Position numbers and translations under genes: made by a program. 64,000 nucleotides of DNA, taken from positions 248,001 through 312,000 of the forward strand of contig OZ242212.1 of assembly GCA_965206355.1 (NCBI GenBank), read 5' to 3'. The stretch's first letter is position 1, and every line of letters begins with the position of its first letter. The notes under the pieces are model-generated. The model was given only the letters and a program-made list of their open reading frames with translations. It was not told where the DNA came from and ran no database searches. This DNA comes from Spongiihabitans sp965206355. Its GTDB lineage: Bacteria > Pseudomonadota > Gammaproteobacteria > Arenicellales > Poriferihabitantaceae. Shown one piece after another: positions 8,989 through 17,828 of this stretch.

Positions 8989-9771
8989 TTAGAACCCTCC
9001 AAACATGAGCGCAGTCAAAATATAATCACCACCTAAAATGGCTAACGATGAAGTAACAACCGTTCGGGTCGTCGCCCGACTGACTCCTTCTGCCGTAGGC
9101 ACCGCATCATAGCCTTCAAACAGGGCCACCCAAACGACAATAAAACCAAAAACGACGCTTTTGATGACGCCGTTCAATATATCATCAACCAGGTCCACAC
9201 CGTTCTGCATTGAAGACCAATAGACCCCAGCATCCAGACCAAATTGACCATGTCCGATAAGATAGCCACCCAATATACCCACCGCACTCAGCATCGCTGC
9301 AAGCAATGGCATGGCAATCAGACCGGCGATAAATCGTGGTCCAATGATACGAATTATCGGATCAACTGCCATCATTTCCATCGCTGCCAATTGCTCGGTG
9401 GTTTTCATCAGCCCGATTTCAGCGGTTAATGCGGAACCGGCTCTTCCGGCAAACAATAAGGCAGCCAGAACCGGCCCAAGTTCTCGAACCAGAAACAATG
9501 CGACAACGACACCCAAACTCGATTCCGCACTAAATGCGACTAATTGGTAATAGCCTTGCAAACCCAAAACCATGCCGACGAATAACCCGGAAACTAGAAT
9601 AATCAACATGGTTAATACGCCAATGGCGTAAAGCTGTTGAATAATCAAACTGCCTCGAGGCAAGCTATATAACATACCACGCATCGTCAATAGTAGAAAC
9701 ATCACCGCCGCCCCAAATCGGAACACGAAGTTTATTGTCCAGCCACCCAGATTGGCAATGAGATTGATCAT
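8989..9771 (-). CDS. mlaE: Phospholipid ABC transporter permease MlaE
   Basis: The 260-residue MlaE/TTG2B family permease has about five hydrophobic segments. The family signature is clear: RELGPVLAALLFAGRAGSALTAEIG followed by MKTTEQLAAMEMMAVDP, the coupling helix that touches MlaF. With MlaF, MlaD and MlaB it makes the inner-membrane lipid transporter that maintains outer-membrane asymmetry. Its start overlaps the mlaF stop (ATGA). Confidence 0.97.
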   Translation of the reverse strand: MINLIANLGGWTINFVFRFGAAVMFLLLTMRGMLYSLPRGSLIIQQLYAIGVLTMLIILVSGLFVGMVLGLQGYYQLVAFSAESSLGVVVALFLVRELGPVLAALLFAGRAGSALTAEIGLMKTTEQLAAMEMMAVDPIIRIIGPRFIAGLIAMPLLAAMLSAVGILGGYLIGHGQFGLDAGVYWSSMQNGVDLVDDILNGVIKSVVFGFIVVWVALFEGYDAVPTAEGVSRATTRTVVTSSLAILGGDYILTALMFGGF

Positions 9772-10610
9772 CGCTTTGCCGGGAAATCTGGGGTGTGTAA
9801 ATCTACCAAATAATCGTTGGCTGGATAGTGGTATTTCACCGGACCGTCAGGCAATCCATTGATAAACTGCTTGATGCCCGGATGTGTGCTGTCAGCCATT
9901 TGTTGTGCGCTACCTTGACCTGCGACCACACCACCATCCAGCAAATAAACATAGTCAGCAATACTGCAACCCTCCACAACATCATGCGTAACCACCACGG
10001 ATGTAATCCCTATCGCATCATTGAGTTGACGAATTAATTGTAGAATAATCCCCATAGAAATGGGGTCAAGTCCGACAAAAGGCTCATCATACATAATCAA
10101 TTCGGGGTCGAGGGCGATAGCTCGGGCGAGCGCAACCCGTCGTGCCATTCCGCCTGAAAGTGCTGACGGCATTAAATCCCGCGTACCTCGCAAACCCACC
10201 ATTTCCAGTTTCATTGCCACCAGTATCCGAATCAATTCTTCGGGCAAGTCGGTTTGTTCCCTGAATGGAAACGCAACATTGTCAAATACGCTTAAACCCG
10301 TCAATAATGCACTGTTTTGAAACAACATACCCATTTTTCGCCGCATTTCAAACAACGCGGGACTTTTGTTGGCAGGAATTAACGCGCCATCAAATATCAA
10401 TTCACCCGAATCGGGCTGTAATCGCCCGCCCAGCAAACTCAAAAATGTAGATTTGCCACAACCACTGGGACCCATGATAACCGTTACCTTGCCACGCGGA
10501 ATGGTCAGACTCAAGCCGCTATATACAGTGCGCTCAGCGAATGAGAAATAAATGTCTTTAGCTTCGACAATGGGATTGCTGAAAAGTGCAGAGTCGGTAG
10601 CAGGGGTCAT
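9768..10610 (-). CDS. mlaF: Phospholipid ABC transporter ATPase MlaF
   Basis: The product has 280 residues with Walker A (MGPSGCGKST), Q-loop region (GMLFQNSALL), ABC signature LSGGMARRVALARA and Walker B (LIMYDEPFVGLDP). LSGGMARR is typical of the MCE-associated ATPases. It energises MlaE in the cytoplasm. It is the first gene of mlaFEDCB and is followed with a four-base overlap by mlaE. A C-terminal tail of about 35 residues after the ATPase core probably contacts MlaB. Confidence 0.96.
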   Translation of the reverse strand: MTPATDSALFSNPIVEAKDIYFSFAERTVYSGLSLTIPRGKVTVIMGPSGCGKSTFLSLLGGRLQPDSGELIFDGALIPANKSPALFEMRRKMGMLFQNSALLTGLSVFDNVAFPFREQTDLPEELIRILVAMKLEMVGLRGTRDLMPSALSGGMARRVALARAIALDPELIMYDEPFVGLDPISMGIILQLIRQLNDAIGITSVVVTHDVVEGCSIADYVYLLDGGVVAGQGSAQQMADSTHPGIKQFINGLPDGPVKYHYPANDYLVDLHTPDFPAKR

Positions 10611-10734
10611 ATCCGGAGTTACTAAAATGTTGGCGAGATTTTATTAGAGTCTCAATGCTTTTGCATCATGCTGGTCGGCTTTGTCGCATAGCTACCGACA
10701 CGATAACCCCTAATCCCATAACCTATGTGTTGAC

Positions 10735-10740
10735 ATTATA
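10735..10740 (-). promoter_or_regulatory. Possible -10 element of the mla operon
   Basis: The 179-bp gap between the biotin carboxylase stop and mlaF has a TATAAT on the minus strand at this position, about 125 bp before mlaF. A TATGGA lies 16 bp further upstream, a weak -35. This is the only promoter-like motif I see before the operon. Confidence 0.3.
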
Positions 10741-10789
10741 CTTCATTTCCGCATCATCCATAGCGCAATATGTTTCTGAACTTATACTG

Positions 10790-12145
10790 TCAAATCAAGT
10801 CGGCTTTATACTGATCAACAAAATGGGTGGTCGTTTCTCCTGCGCGAAAAGCAGGATGGTCAATACATTTTTGCAGAAAACCCAAATTACTCTCTACGCC
10901 CCGCAAACAAATATCATCCAGTGCCGTGGCGATGCGGGCACAGGCAATACTCCGATCCCTGCCACAAGCAATAATTTTAGCAATCATCGGGTCATAATAT
11001 GGTGTAATGACATCCCCTTGGCGAAAACCGCTATCGACGCGCACATCCGAGCAGATCACTGGAAACTGCAATCGCTCCAATTTTCCGGGAGACGGCAAAA
11101 ACATGCGAGACGGATTTTCCGCATACAAACGACATTCAATGGCGTGACCAGCGACAGCAATGGAATCCTGTCGGATATTCGATAACTCACCGGCGGCAAA
11201 ACACAACTGCAATGAGACCAAATCAACATTGCAAATCATCTCGGTCACCGGATGCTCTACCTGTATGCGTGTATTCATTTCCAAAAAGAAAAATTCGCCG
11301 CTGTCATCATCAACGACAAATTCGACTGTGCCAGCACCAGCATAACAGCACACCTGCGCCAGGGTAACGGCGGCGGCATACATATTTGTGCGCACCGAAT
11401 CGGAGACTCCCGGGGACGGAGCCTCTTCAATAATTTTCTGAAAACGTCTTTGTACAGAGCACTCGCGCTCGAAGAAATGCACCGCATTGCCGTCACCGAA
11501 TCCAAATACCTGTACTTCGACATGGCGGGCATTAGCGACAAACCGCTCAAGGAAAATTCCACCGTCACCAAAAGCCCGTTCCGCCAAAACGCTCGTCGCC
11601 TGTGCGACATCGGAAAGTTGTTCGGGTGACTGCACCAGACGCATGCCGATTCCGCCACCACCGGCTGCTGCTTTTATCAGCAAAGGATATCCGATTCTTT
11701 CTCCAGCATGTGTTAGTGCATCGGAATCGGAGACTGCAACTCGCTCCGAGCCCGGCAATACCGGCACACCAGCAGCTTGTGCCATTTTTCGCGCCGCATT
11801 TTTATCCCCCATCTGGCGAATGGTTTGTGCGCGTGGGCCGATCCAGATCAGATCAGCGGCTTCAACGTCCTCAGCAAAATCGGCGTTTTCCGCTAAAAAT
11901 CCATAGCCCGGATGTATTGCCTCTGCTTTGGAATCTTTCGCCGCCGCCAGAATACCTTCTGTTTTTAAGTAACAGTCCTTTGGATTTGACGCGCCAATAT
12001 ACCGCGCATCATCGGCCTCCTCAACATGCAGAGAATCCTTGTCAGCATCAGAATAAACGGCAACGGTGGCAATCCCCTGGGATTGACAGGCGCGAATGAT
12101 ACGACAGGCGATTTCTCCGCGATTGGCGACCAGTACGCGACGCAT
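10790..12145 (-). CDS. Biotin carboxylase subunit (AccC-like) of a split carboxylase
   Basis: The 451-residue protein is a complete biotin carboxylase. It opens with RRVLVANRGEIACRIIRA, has the glycine-rich ATP-grasp loop KAAAGGGGIGMRLV, the EMNTRIQVEHPVTE segment, and a C-terminal domain with RLYAENP. Such enzymes use ATP and bicarbonate to carboxylate biotin on a carrier protein. The usual acetyl-CoA carboxylase partner accB is not next to it. Instead the same operon encodes a 72-residue biotin carrier and KipI/KipA carboxyltransferase halves, so this subunit most likely serves a urea-carboxylase-like enzyme rather than fatty acid synthesis. It is the last gene of the operon, 15 bp after the LamB/YcsF gene. 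Confidence 0.92.
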   Translation of the reverse strand: MRRVLVANRGEIACRIIRACQSQGIATVAVYSDADKDSLHVEEADDARYIGASNPKDCYLKTEGILAAAKDSKAEAIHPGYGFLAENADFAEDVEAADLIWIGPRAQTIRQMGDKNAARKMAQAAGVPVLPGSERVAVSDSDALTHAGERIGYPLLIKAAAGGGGIGMRLVQSPEQLSDVAQATSVLAERAFGDGGIFLERFVANARHVEVQVFGFGDGNAVHFFERECSVQRRFQKIIEEAPSPGVSDSVRTNMYAAAVTLAQVCCYAGAGTVEFVVDDDSGEFFFLEMNTRIQVEHPVTEMICNVDLVSLQLCFAAGELSNIRQDSIAVAGHAIECRLYAENPSRMFLPSPGKLERLQFPVICSDVRVDSGFRQGDVITPYYDPMIAKIIACGRDRSIACARIATALDDICLRGVESNLGFLQKCIDHPAFRAGETTTHFVDQYKADLI

Positions 12146-12160
12146 CAGGTTATTGGCCCA

Positions 12161-12889
12161 TTATTCGGCAAGGTGATCGCACACCGCCGCACGCACAGCA
12201 GTCGCGACTTCAAGTGCATTGTGTGTGTCGGAATGAACACAGATACTATCGGCACGCACGGCAACATCCTTGCCATCGACCGATTCGGTCAGCCCTTCTT
12301 TTATTGCACGTAAACAACGTGTGGCGGCACGTTTTGCATCCGCATCACCATGTTGCTGGGTAATAATGAGTGCGCCGTCGCTCGTGTATTCCAAATCAGC
12401 ATAGTACTCGGCGACAAAACCAAGACCGCGCTGGGGGTAAATTTTCTCGTGGGCACAGTTAATCATCCCAAACAAGGGGACACCGAAAATCTCAGCGGCA
12501 TCGCAAACTGCATGCGCCACTTCTTCATCGCGTGCTGCCATACCATAAAGCGAACCATGTGGCTTGATGTGGTTGAGTGGCATTTGCTCAGCATCCAGGA
12601 ATGCCTTTAACGCGCCGACTTGGTAGATGATGCAATTTGCCAATTCCTCGCGCCCGATTTTCATCTCGCGCCGGCCAAAGCCCTGCAAATCCGGTAGCGA
12701 AGGGTGCGCCCCGACCTTGACACCGTGGTTCTTTGCCAGGCGCACGGTTGTGCGCATATGATTGTAGTCCGAAGCGTGGAAACCACAGGCGACATTCGCG
12801 ACTGATATGAGTGGCATCAACGCCGCATCGTCGCCCATCCGGTAAATGCCGAAACTCTCGCCCATATCACAGTTGATTTGTGTTGTCAT
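12161..12889 (-). CDS. pxpA: LamB/YcsF family protein (5-oxoprolinase subunit A-like)
   Basis: The 242-residue protein starts with the family hallmark QINCDMGESFG and continues with ANVACGFHASDY, KVGAHPSLPDLQGFGRREM and HIKPHGSLYGM. Family member PxpA works with PxpB and PxpC to open the ring of 5-oxoproline with ATP. Here the B and C homologues are in the same operon (16849-18698), but so are a biotin carboxylase and a biotin carrier, which PxpABC does not need. The true substrate is therefore open; a cyclic amide or urea-like compound is my inference. Confidence 0.85.
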   Translation of the reverse strand: MTTQINCDMGESFGIYRMGDDAALMPLISVANVACGFHASDYNHMRTTVRLAKNHGVKVGAHPSLPDLQGFGRREMKIGREELANCIIYQVGALKAFLDAEQMPLNHIKPHGSLYGMAARDEEVAHAVCDAAEIFGVPLFGMINCAHEKIYPQRGLGFVAEYYADLEYTSDGALIITQQHGDADAKRAATRCLRAIKEGLTESVDGKDVAVRADSICVHSDTHNALEVATAVRAAVCDHLAE

Positions 12890-12931
12890 TGCTCCCCCTT
12901 TTTTTGCAATACGTAATACCGTCGTAATACG

Positions 12932-13933
12932 TTATGTTCGCATACCAGAAATATAACGTAGTCGAAGTTGATCGGATACTACTGCCAAAATCAGCAGTAC
13001 GCCAAGCACAACCGTTTGCAGATACGATTCTATGCGCGCCAGATTCATGCCATTTTGTACCAGCCCTATAAACAGAGCACCGAGAATAACATTTTCCAGA
13101 CGCCCAACACCACCACGCAAACTCACGCCCGCAATAACACAGGCGGCGATAGAGCCCAGCGGCATAGACACGCCGATATTTGCCTCGCCGGTTTCCAAGC
13201 GCGCCGTTAGTAACATGCCGGCAACCGCACTCAGCAAACCGCACAGTACATATGTCATAAACAGTGTTTTACGCACACCAATGCCAGATAGTGCGGCCGC
13301 CTTGATATTACCACCAACAGCATAAAGATACCGACCAGCAGGGGTCCAATAAATAAAGACTGCGAGTAAGGCGGCAATAATTGTAGCCATAAGAATGGGC
13401 ACTGGCACACCAGCAACACGACCGAAACCAAAAATATCACTGAATTCTGCTGGCATACCATAAACGGGAACACCACCAGTCAGGTAGAGAGCGACACCAA
13501 AACCCACCGATGCCATCCCCAGCGTCATCATAAAAGGGGGCACCTTAAACACAGCAACACCAATGCCATTAATAATGCCGATAGATGTTCCAGCAGCAAT
13601 GCCCACCACAGAACCGAAAAAAATCGCTAGCCATACGGCATCTGGCATAGCGGCGTGTGCTGCCACAATCGCCGTTGCCCCAACCACCGAGGTCAACGCC
13701 AAAATGGTGCCGACAGACAAATCAAAGCCGCCGGTCAAAAGTGCCAGCATCTGTCCTAACGAAACAATCATCAAATACACCGACTGTCGTGCGACATTCA
13801 TCAAATTTCGCCAGGTCAAAAAATTATCTGATAATAATGTAAACACAACAAGTGCGATGATTAGCAAAAACGGTAACACCCCAAGGCGCATAAAAACCGC
13901 TTTTAGAAATGTAGTCACGCGCAACAAATTCAT
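12932..13933 (-). CDS. RbsC-like ABC transporter permease
   Basis: About 333 residues with eight or more hydrophobic segments of the ribose/autoinducer-2 permease family; GGFDLSVGTILALTSVVGA and GIGVAVFKVPPFMMTLGM are typical. The reading frame is open further upstream, but the start chosen is the ATG whose first bases overlap the TGA of the ATPase gene (ATGA), giving the usual MNLLRV start before the first helix. It should form the membrane channel for the TorT-like binding protein encoded first in the operon. Confidence 0.9.
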   Translation of the reverse strand: MNLLRVTTFLKAVFMRLGVLPFLLIIALVVFTLLSDNFLTWRNLMNVARQSVYLMIVSLGQMLALLTGGFDLSVGTILALTSVVGATAIVAAHAAMPDAVWLAIFFGSVVGIAAGTSIGIINGIGVAVFKVPPFMMTLGMASVGFGVALYLTGGVPVYGMPAEFSDIFGFGRVAGVPVPILMATIIAALLAVFIYWTPAGRYLYAVGGNIKAAALSGIGVRKTLFMTYVLCGLLSAVAGMLLTARLETGEANIGVSMPLGSIAACVIAGVSLRGGVGRLENVILGALFIGLVQNGMNLARIESYLQTVVLGVLLILAVVSDQLRLRYISGMRT

Positions 13934-15468
13934 GCTGCCTCCCGCTGAAAGAAATGCCCGAGCACACAATCTTCCGTAATATTCTTCCCTGCCAACTCTG
14001 CCTGTACCTCGCCATTGCAAAATACATACACACGGTGTGACAAGTTTAAAATTTCCGGCAAATCCGAAGAAACCAAAATCACTGCCGCACCAGATTCACA
14101 TAATTCTTGAATAAATCGGTATATTTCACTACGGGTACCAACATCCACACCCACCGTTGGCTCGTCAAAAATAAAAACATCGGCCGCCTGCGTTTGGCTC
14201 TTGGCAAGCATTACCTTTTGCTGGTTGCCACCAGAAAATAATTCTACAGCACGTTCCATATGCATTGGCGACAGACAAAATTTTTCGGCAAGGCGGCGCG
14301 TTTCCAAAGCCGCATAGCGACGACGCAGAAATCCCCGCACAGAAAACGGGGCATTGCCAAGTGCTGGCAATGCAATGTTTTCGTGGCATGATCGCACCAT
14401 AACCAGCCCCTCTTCACGGCGGTTCGGTGGGCTATAAAAAAGCCCGCGCTCAAGCATTTTCTTTGGCGAAAATCCGACCATGTTTTCGCCGTTCAGCATC
14501 ACCTTGCCAGCGGAAATCTTTTCCAGACCGAAGCAAGCGCGCACAACCTCAGATTTGCCAGAGCCAACCAGTCCAGCCAAACCGACAATTTCGCCCCGCC
14601 GTGCGTAAAGCGATACCTTACGAATACCACCAGATACCGTTGTCAACGATTCCACGGTCAGCAGTGTTTCTCCCGGCGAGTTATTGATAACAGGGAAAAT
14701 TTCAGCAATCACCCGTCCGGTCATCAAACGCACCAGTTCGTCATCAGATGTTTCTTTTGCACCAACAGTGGCAATATATTTGCCATCACGCAATACGGTC
14801 ACGCGGTCACCGATACGTCTAATCTCTGCCATACGATGGGTGATATAGATAATACCGACCCCTTTCTTTTTCAGTTGCTTGATAAGGCGAAACAAAATAT
14901 CAGTCTCGTTGTCGGTCAGCGATGCCGTCGGTTCGTCCAAGATTAAAACCGCTGGCTGCTCGGCAAATGCCTTGGCAATTTCCACCATTTGCTGCTCGGC
15001 CCGGGTCAGGGTTTCTATACGGCGTGTGGCATCAATGCCGAAATGGAGTCGATCCAAGAGTTTTTGCGCTTGCTGGCGCAATTCCGCCTTGCACAACAAT
15101 CCGCTACGGGTTTTTTCTGCACCGAGAAAAATATTCTCTTCCACAGTCATTTGTGGAACCAGTGAAAACTCCTGAAACACGGCGCGAATTCCCAGTGCCC
15201 GAGCCTCATGCACAGAATTTAGATGAACCTGCTTACCATGAAGACGAATAGTCCCAGCGGTCGGCATGTTGGCACCGGCAAGAATAGAAATTAAAGTCGA
15301 TTTTCCCGCGCCATTTTCGCCAAAAAGGACGTGTACTTCCCCCGCACACAAAGAAAAATCAACACCATCCAGCACCCGTACACCCGAATATGCCTTGACA
15401 ATAGCATTGGTTTCCAAAAGAACGGATGTTTTGCCGGAATTGCCGGGATTACCAGAATTCTTATTCAT
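13930..15468 (-). CDS. Sugar-type ABC transporter ATPase with two ABC domains
   Basis: The product from the chosen start (MNKNSGNPG) has about 512 residues and two ABC modules, as in RbsA/MglA. The first has a standard Walker A (FGENGAGKST), TRAEQQMVEIAKA and Walker B (VLILDEPTASL). The second has GLVGSGKSEV, FSGGNQQKVMLAK and FIFDEPTVGVDVG. It powers uptake through the neighbouring permease. The open frame extends 39 codons further upstream, but that part overlaps the preceding small gene and has no ABC similarity. The ATG used overlaps the stop of that small gene by eight bases. Confidence 0.92.
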   Translation of the reverse strand: MNKNSGNPGNSGKTSVLLETNAIVKAYSGVRVLDGVDFSLCAGEVHVLFGENGAGKSTLISILAGANMPTAGTIRLHGKQVHLNSVHEARALGIRAVFQEFSLVPQMTVEENIFLGAEKTRSGLLCKAELRQQAQKLLDRLHFGIDATRRIETLTRAEQQMVEIAKAFAEQPAVLILDEPTASLTDNETDILFRLIKQLKKKGVGIIYITHRMAEIRRIGDRVTVLRDGKYIATVGAKETSDDELVRLMTGRVIAEIFPVINNSPGETLLTVESLTTVSGGIRKVSLYARRGEIVGLAGLVGSGKSEVVRACFGLEKISAGKVMLNGENMVGFSPKKMLERGLFYSPPNRREEGLVMVRSCHENIALPALGNAPFSVRGFLRRRYAALETRRLAEKFCLSPMHMERAVELFSGGNQQKVMLAKSQTQAADVFIFDEPTVGVDVGTRSEIYRFIQELCESGAAVILVSSDLPEILNLSHRVYVFCNGEVQAELAGKNITEDCVLGHFFQREAA

Positions 15469-15667
15469 CGAATTTCTTGTCCCCGAGTGCAACGATGGGG
15501 GCGAACCTGTATCCCCCAATTTTGTCAGGGTCCACAACATTGCCCCAGTTCTGAAAATTGGGGGCATGCAAATTAAACCATCCACCTATTCCAGCGAGGG
15601 TATTAATTCCTGTGCTCGGTCCGAACATCATCGGCGACAAAGTAGACCGTTTTTGTTGTTTATTCAC
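15461..15667 (-). CDS. Unknown 68-residue protein, translationally coupled
   Basis: I do not recognise this protein. It starts with GTG overlapping the cupin stop (GTGA) and ends eight bases inside the start of the ABC ATPase gene, so it is tied on both sides to the operon. The sequence is basic at the N-terminus (NKQQKRS), then rich in glycine, phenylalanine and asparagine (MMFGPSTGINTLAGIGGWF) and acidic at the end. No signal peptide or clear membrane helix is visible. The tight overlaps are the main reason to believe it is a real gene. Confidence 0.5.
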   Translation of the reverse strand: MNKQQKRSTLSPMMFGPSTGINTLAGIGGWFNLHAPNFQNWGNVVDPDKIGGYRFAPIVALGDKKFDE

Positions 15668-15987
15668 CTTGTCGCTCCTTCCCTGTTGATTTTCCTACTC
15701 TTAATCTCCATCTCCACAAACACGATTTCCGATGATCCCTTATTCATCACATTGTGCTGTACGCCAGCATGACGAAAGTAGCTCGTACCTGCTTGTAATG
15801 GAAATTTTTTGACTTCACCGCCGACATCAGCGATGGTCAACACGCCGTCGGTTACTGGAACAATCGCGTAATCAAGTTCATGGCAGTGATGCCCAGTCTC
15901 AGAATTCGGTGGCAACCGCCACTGTGTCACCCGTACCCGATCGTTGTCCACCTGCACAGCGGAAACCCCAAGCGACATACACGCCAC
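15664..15987 (-). CDS. Small cupin-domain protein
   Basis: The 107-residue product is a single cupin barrel. Motif 1 is GHHCHELDYAIVPVTDGVL and motif 2 is GTSYFRHAGVQHNVMN; His residues in both (HHCHE, H in VQHN) and the Glu could hold a metal. Such proteins bind or isomerise small molecules or act as sensors. It is 17 bp after bioY and overlaps the unknown small gene. In this operon it may act on the imported compound; this is inferred from position only. Confidence 0.8.
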   Translation of the reverse strand: MACMSLGVSAVQVDNDRVRVTQWRLPPNSETGHHCHELDYAIVPVTDGVLTIADVGGEVKKFPLQAGTSYFRHAGVQHNVMNKGSSEIVFVEMEIKSRKINREGATR

Positions 15988-16004
15988 TACTGCCCCCCGC
16001 TATT

Positions 16005-16592
16005 CTATCTATCCCTGACTAGCCGCCAACATGCGGGCATCACCAGCATGGCAAGTACGAGTTTCAATAAATCACCAAGCAGAAATGGCGTCAACCCCCA
16101 AGCGAGTATCGGCTTATCCCAACCAACGATAAAGCCCAGCCATAGCAGACCGGGCAAATAAATCACAGCATTGCCTATCAACATCGCACCAGCAGTTCGC
16201 AACATCGTCCGATCCCAGCCATGTTCAGCCAGCCAACCACAAACGATTGCCGCAAGCGCGAAACCGAGCAAGTAACCGCCAGTCGGTCCGAACATATACG
16301 CGATTCCGATTCCTTTCTCGGGTGTTCCCGCAAACACGGGCAAACCACCCGCTCCTGCCGCCAAGTACAAAATCAAAGTTGCCGCTGCCATCTGCCGACC
16401 GTAAGCCATTCCAAGAACCAGCACGACAAAAGTCTGCATCGTTATTGGAATTGCGCCCAGCGGAATTTTTAATTTCGCCGACAATGTCAGCAACAAAGCA
16501 CCACAAATCACTAAAACGGTACGCCGAACCCACTCGGACTGCCCAACCGATGTTGGCCAAATGGCATCGGCTAAAGTTGCGTTTGTTTGCAT
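16005..16592 (-). CDS. bioY: Biotin transporter BioY
   Basis: The 195-residue membrane protein has about six hydrophobic segments and BioY family features: ITMQTFVVLVLGMAYG near the second helix, then GGLPVFAG and GPTGGYLLGF. BioY is the biotin-binding membrane component of an ECF transporter and can work alone in some bacteria. No EcfA/EcfT genes are in the window. Its place directly after the biotin carrier gene suggests it feeds biotin to the carboxylase of the same operon. Confidence 0.93.
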   Translation of the reverse strand: MQTNATLADAIWPTSVGQSEWVRRTVLVICGALLLTLSAKLKIPLGAIPITMQTFVVLVLGMAYGRQMAAATLILYLAAGAGGLPVFAGTPEKGIGIAYMFGPTGGYLLGFALAAIVCGWLAEHGWDRTMLRTAGAMLIGNAVIYLPGLLWLGFIVGWDKPILAWGLTPFLLGDLLKLVLAMLVMPACWRLVRDR

Positions 16593-16619
16593 CGCTGTTT
16601 CCTCTGTATAATTTATGAG

Positions 16620-16838
16620 TTACTCAATTTCTACCGCTGTCATATCCGCATCCAGCCCTTCGGCACCTTCCTGAACATGCACGGCTTTGACCACGCCATC
16701 GCAGGGAGCATCGTGTGCCACCTCCATTTTCATCACCTCCATGATGAAAAGCGTATCGCCAGTTTTGACCGAATCACCAATTTTGACCAATACTTTCCAC
16801 ATATTGCCGGCTGTTTGAGTCTTTACTTCTGTTGTCAT
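16620..16838 (-). CDS. Biotin carrier protein, stand-alone biotinyl domain
   Basis: The 72-residue product is only a biotinyl/lipoyl domain. The biotin attachment site is EVMKMEV, with the modified lysine between two methionines. The domain starts VKTQTAGNMWKVLVKIGDSV and ends in a beta hairpin. It should carry carboxybiotin from the biotin carboxylase (10790-12145) to the carboxyltransferase halves (16849-18698). It lies 10 bp after the KipA homologue. Confidence 0.93.
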   Translation of the reverse strand: MTTEVKTQTAGNMWKVLVKIGDSVKTGDTLFIMEVMKMEVAHDAPCDGVVKAVHVQEGAEGLDADMTAVEIE

Positions 16839-16848
16839 GCGCTCCTCA

Positions 16849-17817
16849 CTATTCCAAAGATTCTTCGTTGCAAATGTCGTGTAACTGGTGCGCCATTTTT
16901 TGCGCCTGTTCCACGCTTACCACATTGAAATTGTATATCTCGCCAGGCTTCGATTGCCCCAGCTTCCAAAAAGTCGCCTGCGGCACAGTATATGGATTGA
17001 TAAACCCGCCCATGCTTGGTCCGTCACTGACCAGAATAATCGGTGTTTGTCCGGCAAGGTTGATTGCACCACACGGATAACCTTGATCAATGATGTTGGA
17101 CGGATCGGTACCGTGTTCTGGCAATTTGTCGTGCGCTTTCTCGGTAAAAGTCCATTCTGGACCATCCAGGCGAAAACCAGTTCGGTCACTCTTTGCTGAC
17201 AATTTCCAGTCGGTGGAAAGAAACATCTTGTGCCCAGCATCGTCAATCCAGTCGTCGTTGGGACCAGCAACCACTTCCACGCTCCAATGACCATCGGAGG
17301 AGATTAACGGACGACAACTTTCCTTTACCCGCCGCCCCGGCTTGCCTTTTACCTCGGCGACCGGTATCGACTGACCGATTTGAATTGCCCCACCATCCAT
17401 ACCGCCAACACCCGCTTTGTGAAATGTCGCTCGTGAACCCAGCCACGGCTCGGTAACGATACCGCCAGCAACGGCGATATAACCCCGCGCACCGGTCTTG
17501 GCAAAACTCATTGCCAGCGTTTGCCCTGATTTAACCGCAACACTTTCCCACATCGGCAAGGCGACACCGTCCAGTTTGGGTTGCATATCGGCACCGGTCA
17601 CGGCGACAACACCATCGCGCTGAAATTTCAGTGTCGGTCCAATGTATTGACATTCCAGACCAGCAACACCAGAGGCATTACCGACCAGAACATTGGCTAA
17701 CCGAAACGACCAACTGTCCATCGGGCCAGACGGAGGAAAACCTTGGTTCCAATACCCCAGTCGCCCGGGCCAATCCTGCACCGCTGTTTCCAAACCTGGT
17801 TTGATAACTTCCAGCAT
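16849..17817 (-). CDS. pxpC: KipA/AHS2-type carboxyltransferase subunit (PxpC-like)
   Basis: About 322 residues of the AHS2 (KipA, allophanate hydrolase subunit 2) family: VIKPGLETAVQDWPGR at the start, GFPPSGPMDSWSFRLANVLVGN, then AGGI and the late DGPSMGGFINPYTVPQA. In urea carboxylase the AHS1 and AHS2 parts form the carboxyltransferase domain; in PxpBC they help ring opening of 5-oxoproline. The start used has a strong ribosome site (GGAGG, 5 bp before ATG). An earlier ATG overlapping the previous stop is possible. With the carrier and carboxylase in the operon, a carboxyltransferase role is the better guess. Confidence 0.85.
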   Translation of the reverse strand: MLEVIKPGLETAVQDWPGRLGYWNQGFPPSGPMDSWSFRLANVLVGNASGVAGLECQYIGPTLKFQRDGVVAVTGADMQPKLDGVALPMWESVAVKSGQTLAMSFAKTGARGYIAVAGGIVTEPWLGSRATFHKAGVGGMDGGAIQIGQSIPVAEVKGKPGRRVKESCRPLISSDGHWSVEVVAGPNDDWIDDAGHKMFLSTDWKLSAKSDRTGFRLDGPEWTFTEKAHDKLPEHGTDPSNIIDQGYPCGAINLAGQTPIILVSDGPSMGGFINPYTVPQATFWKLGQSKPGEIYNFNVVSVEQAQKMAHQLHDICNEESLE

Positions 17818-17828
17818 GATCGCCTCCA

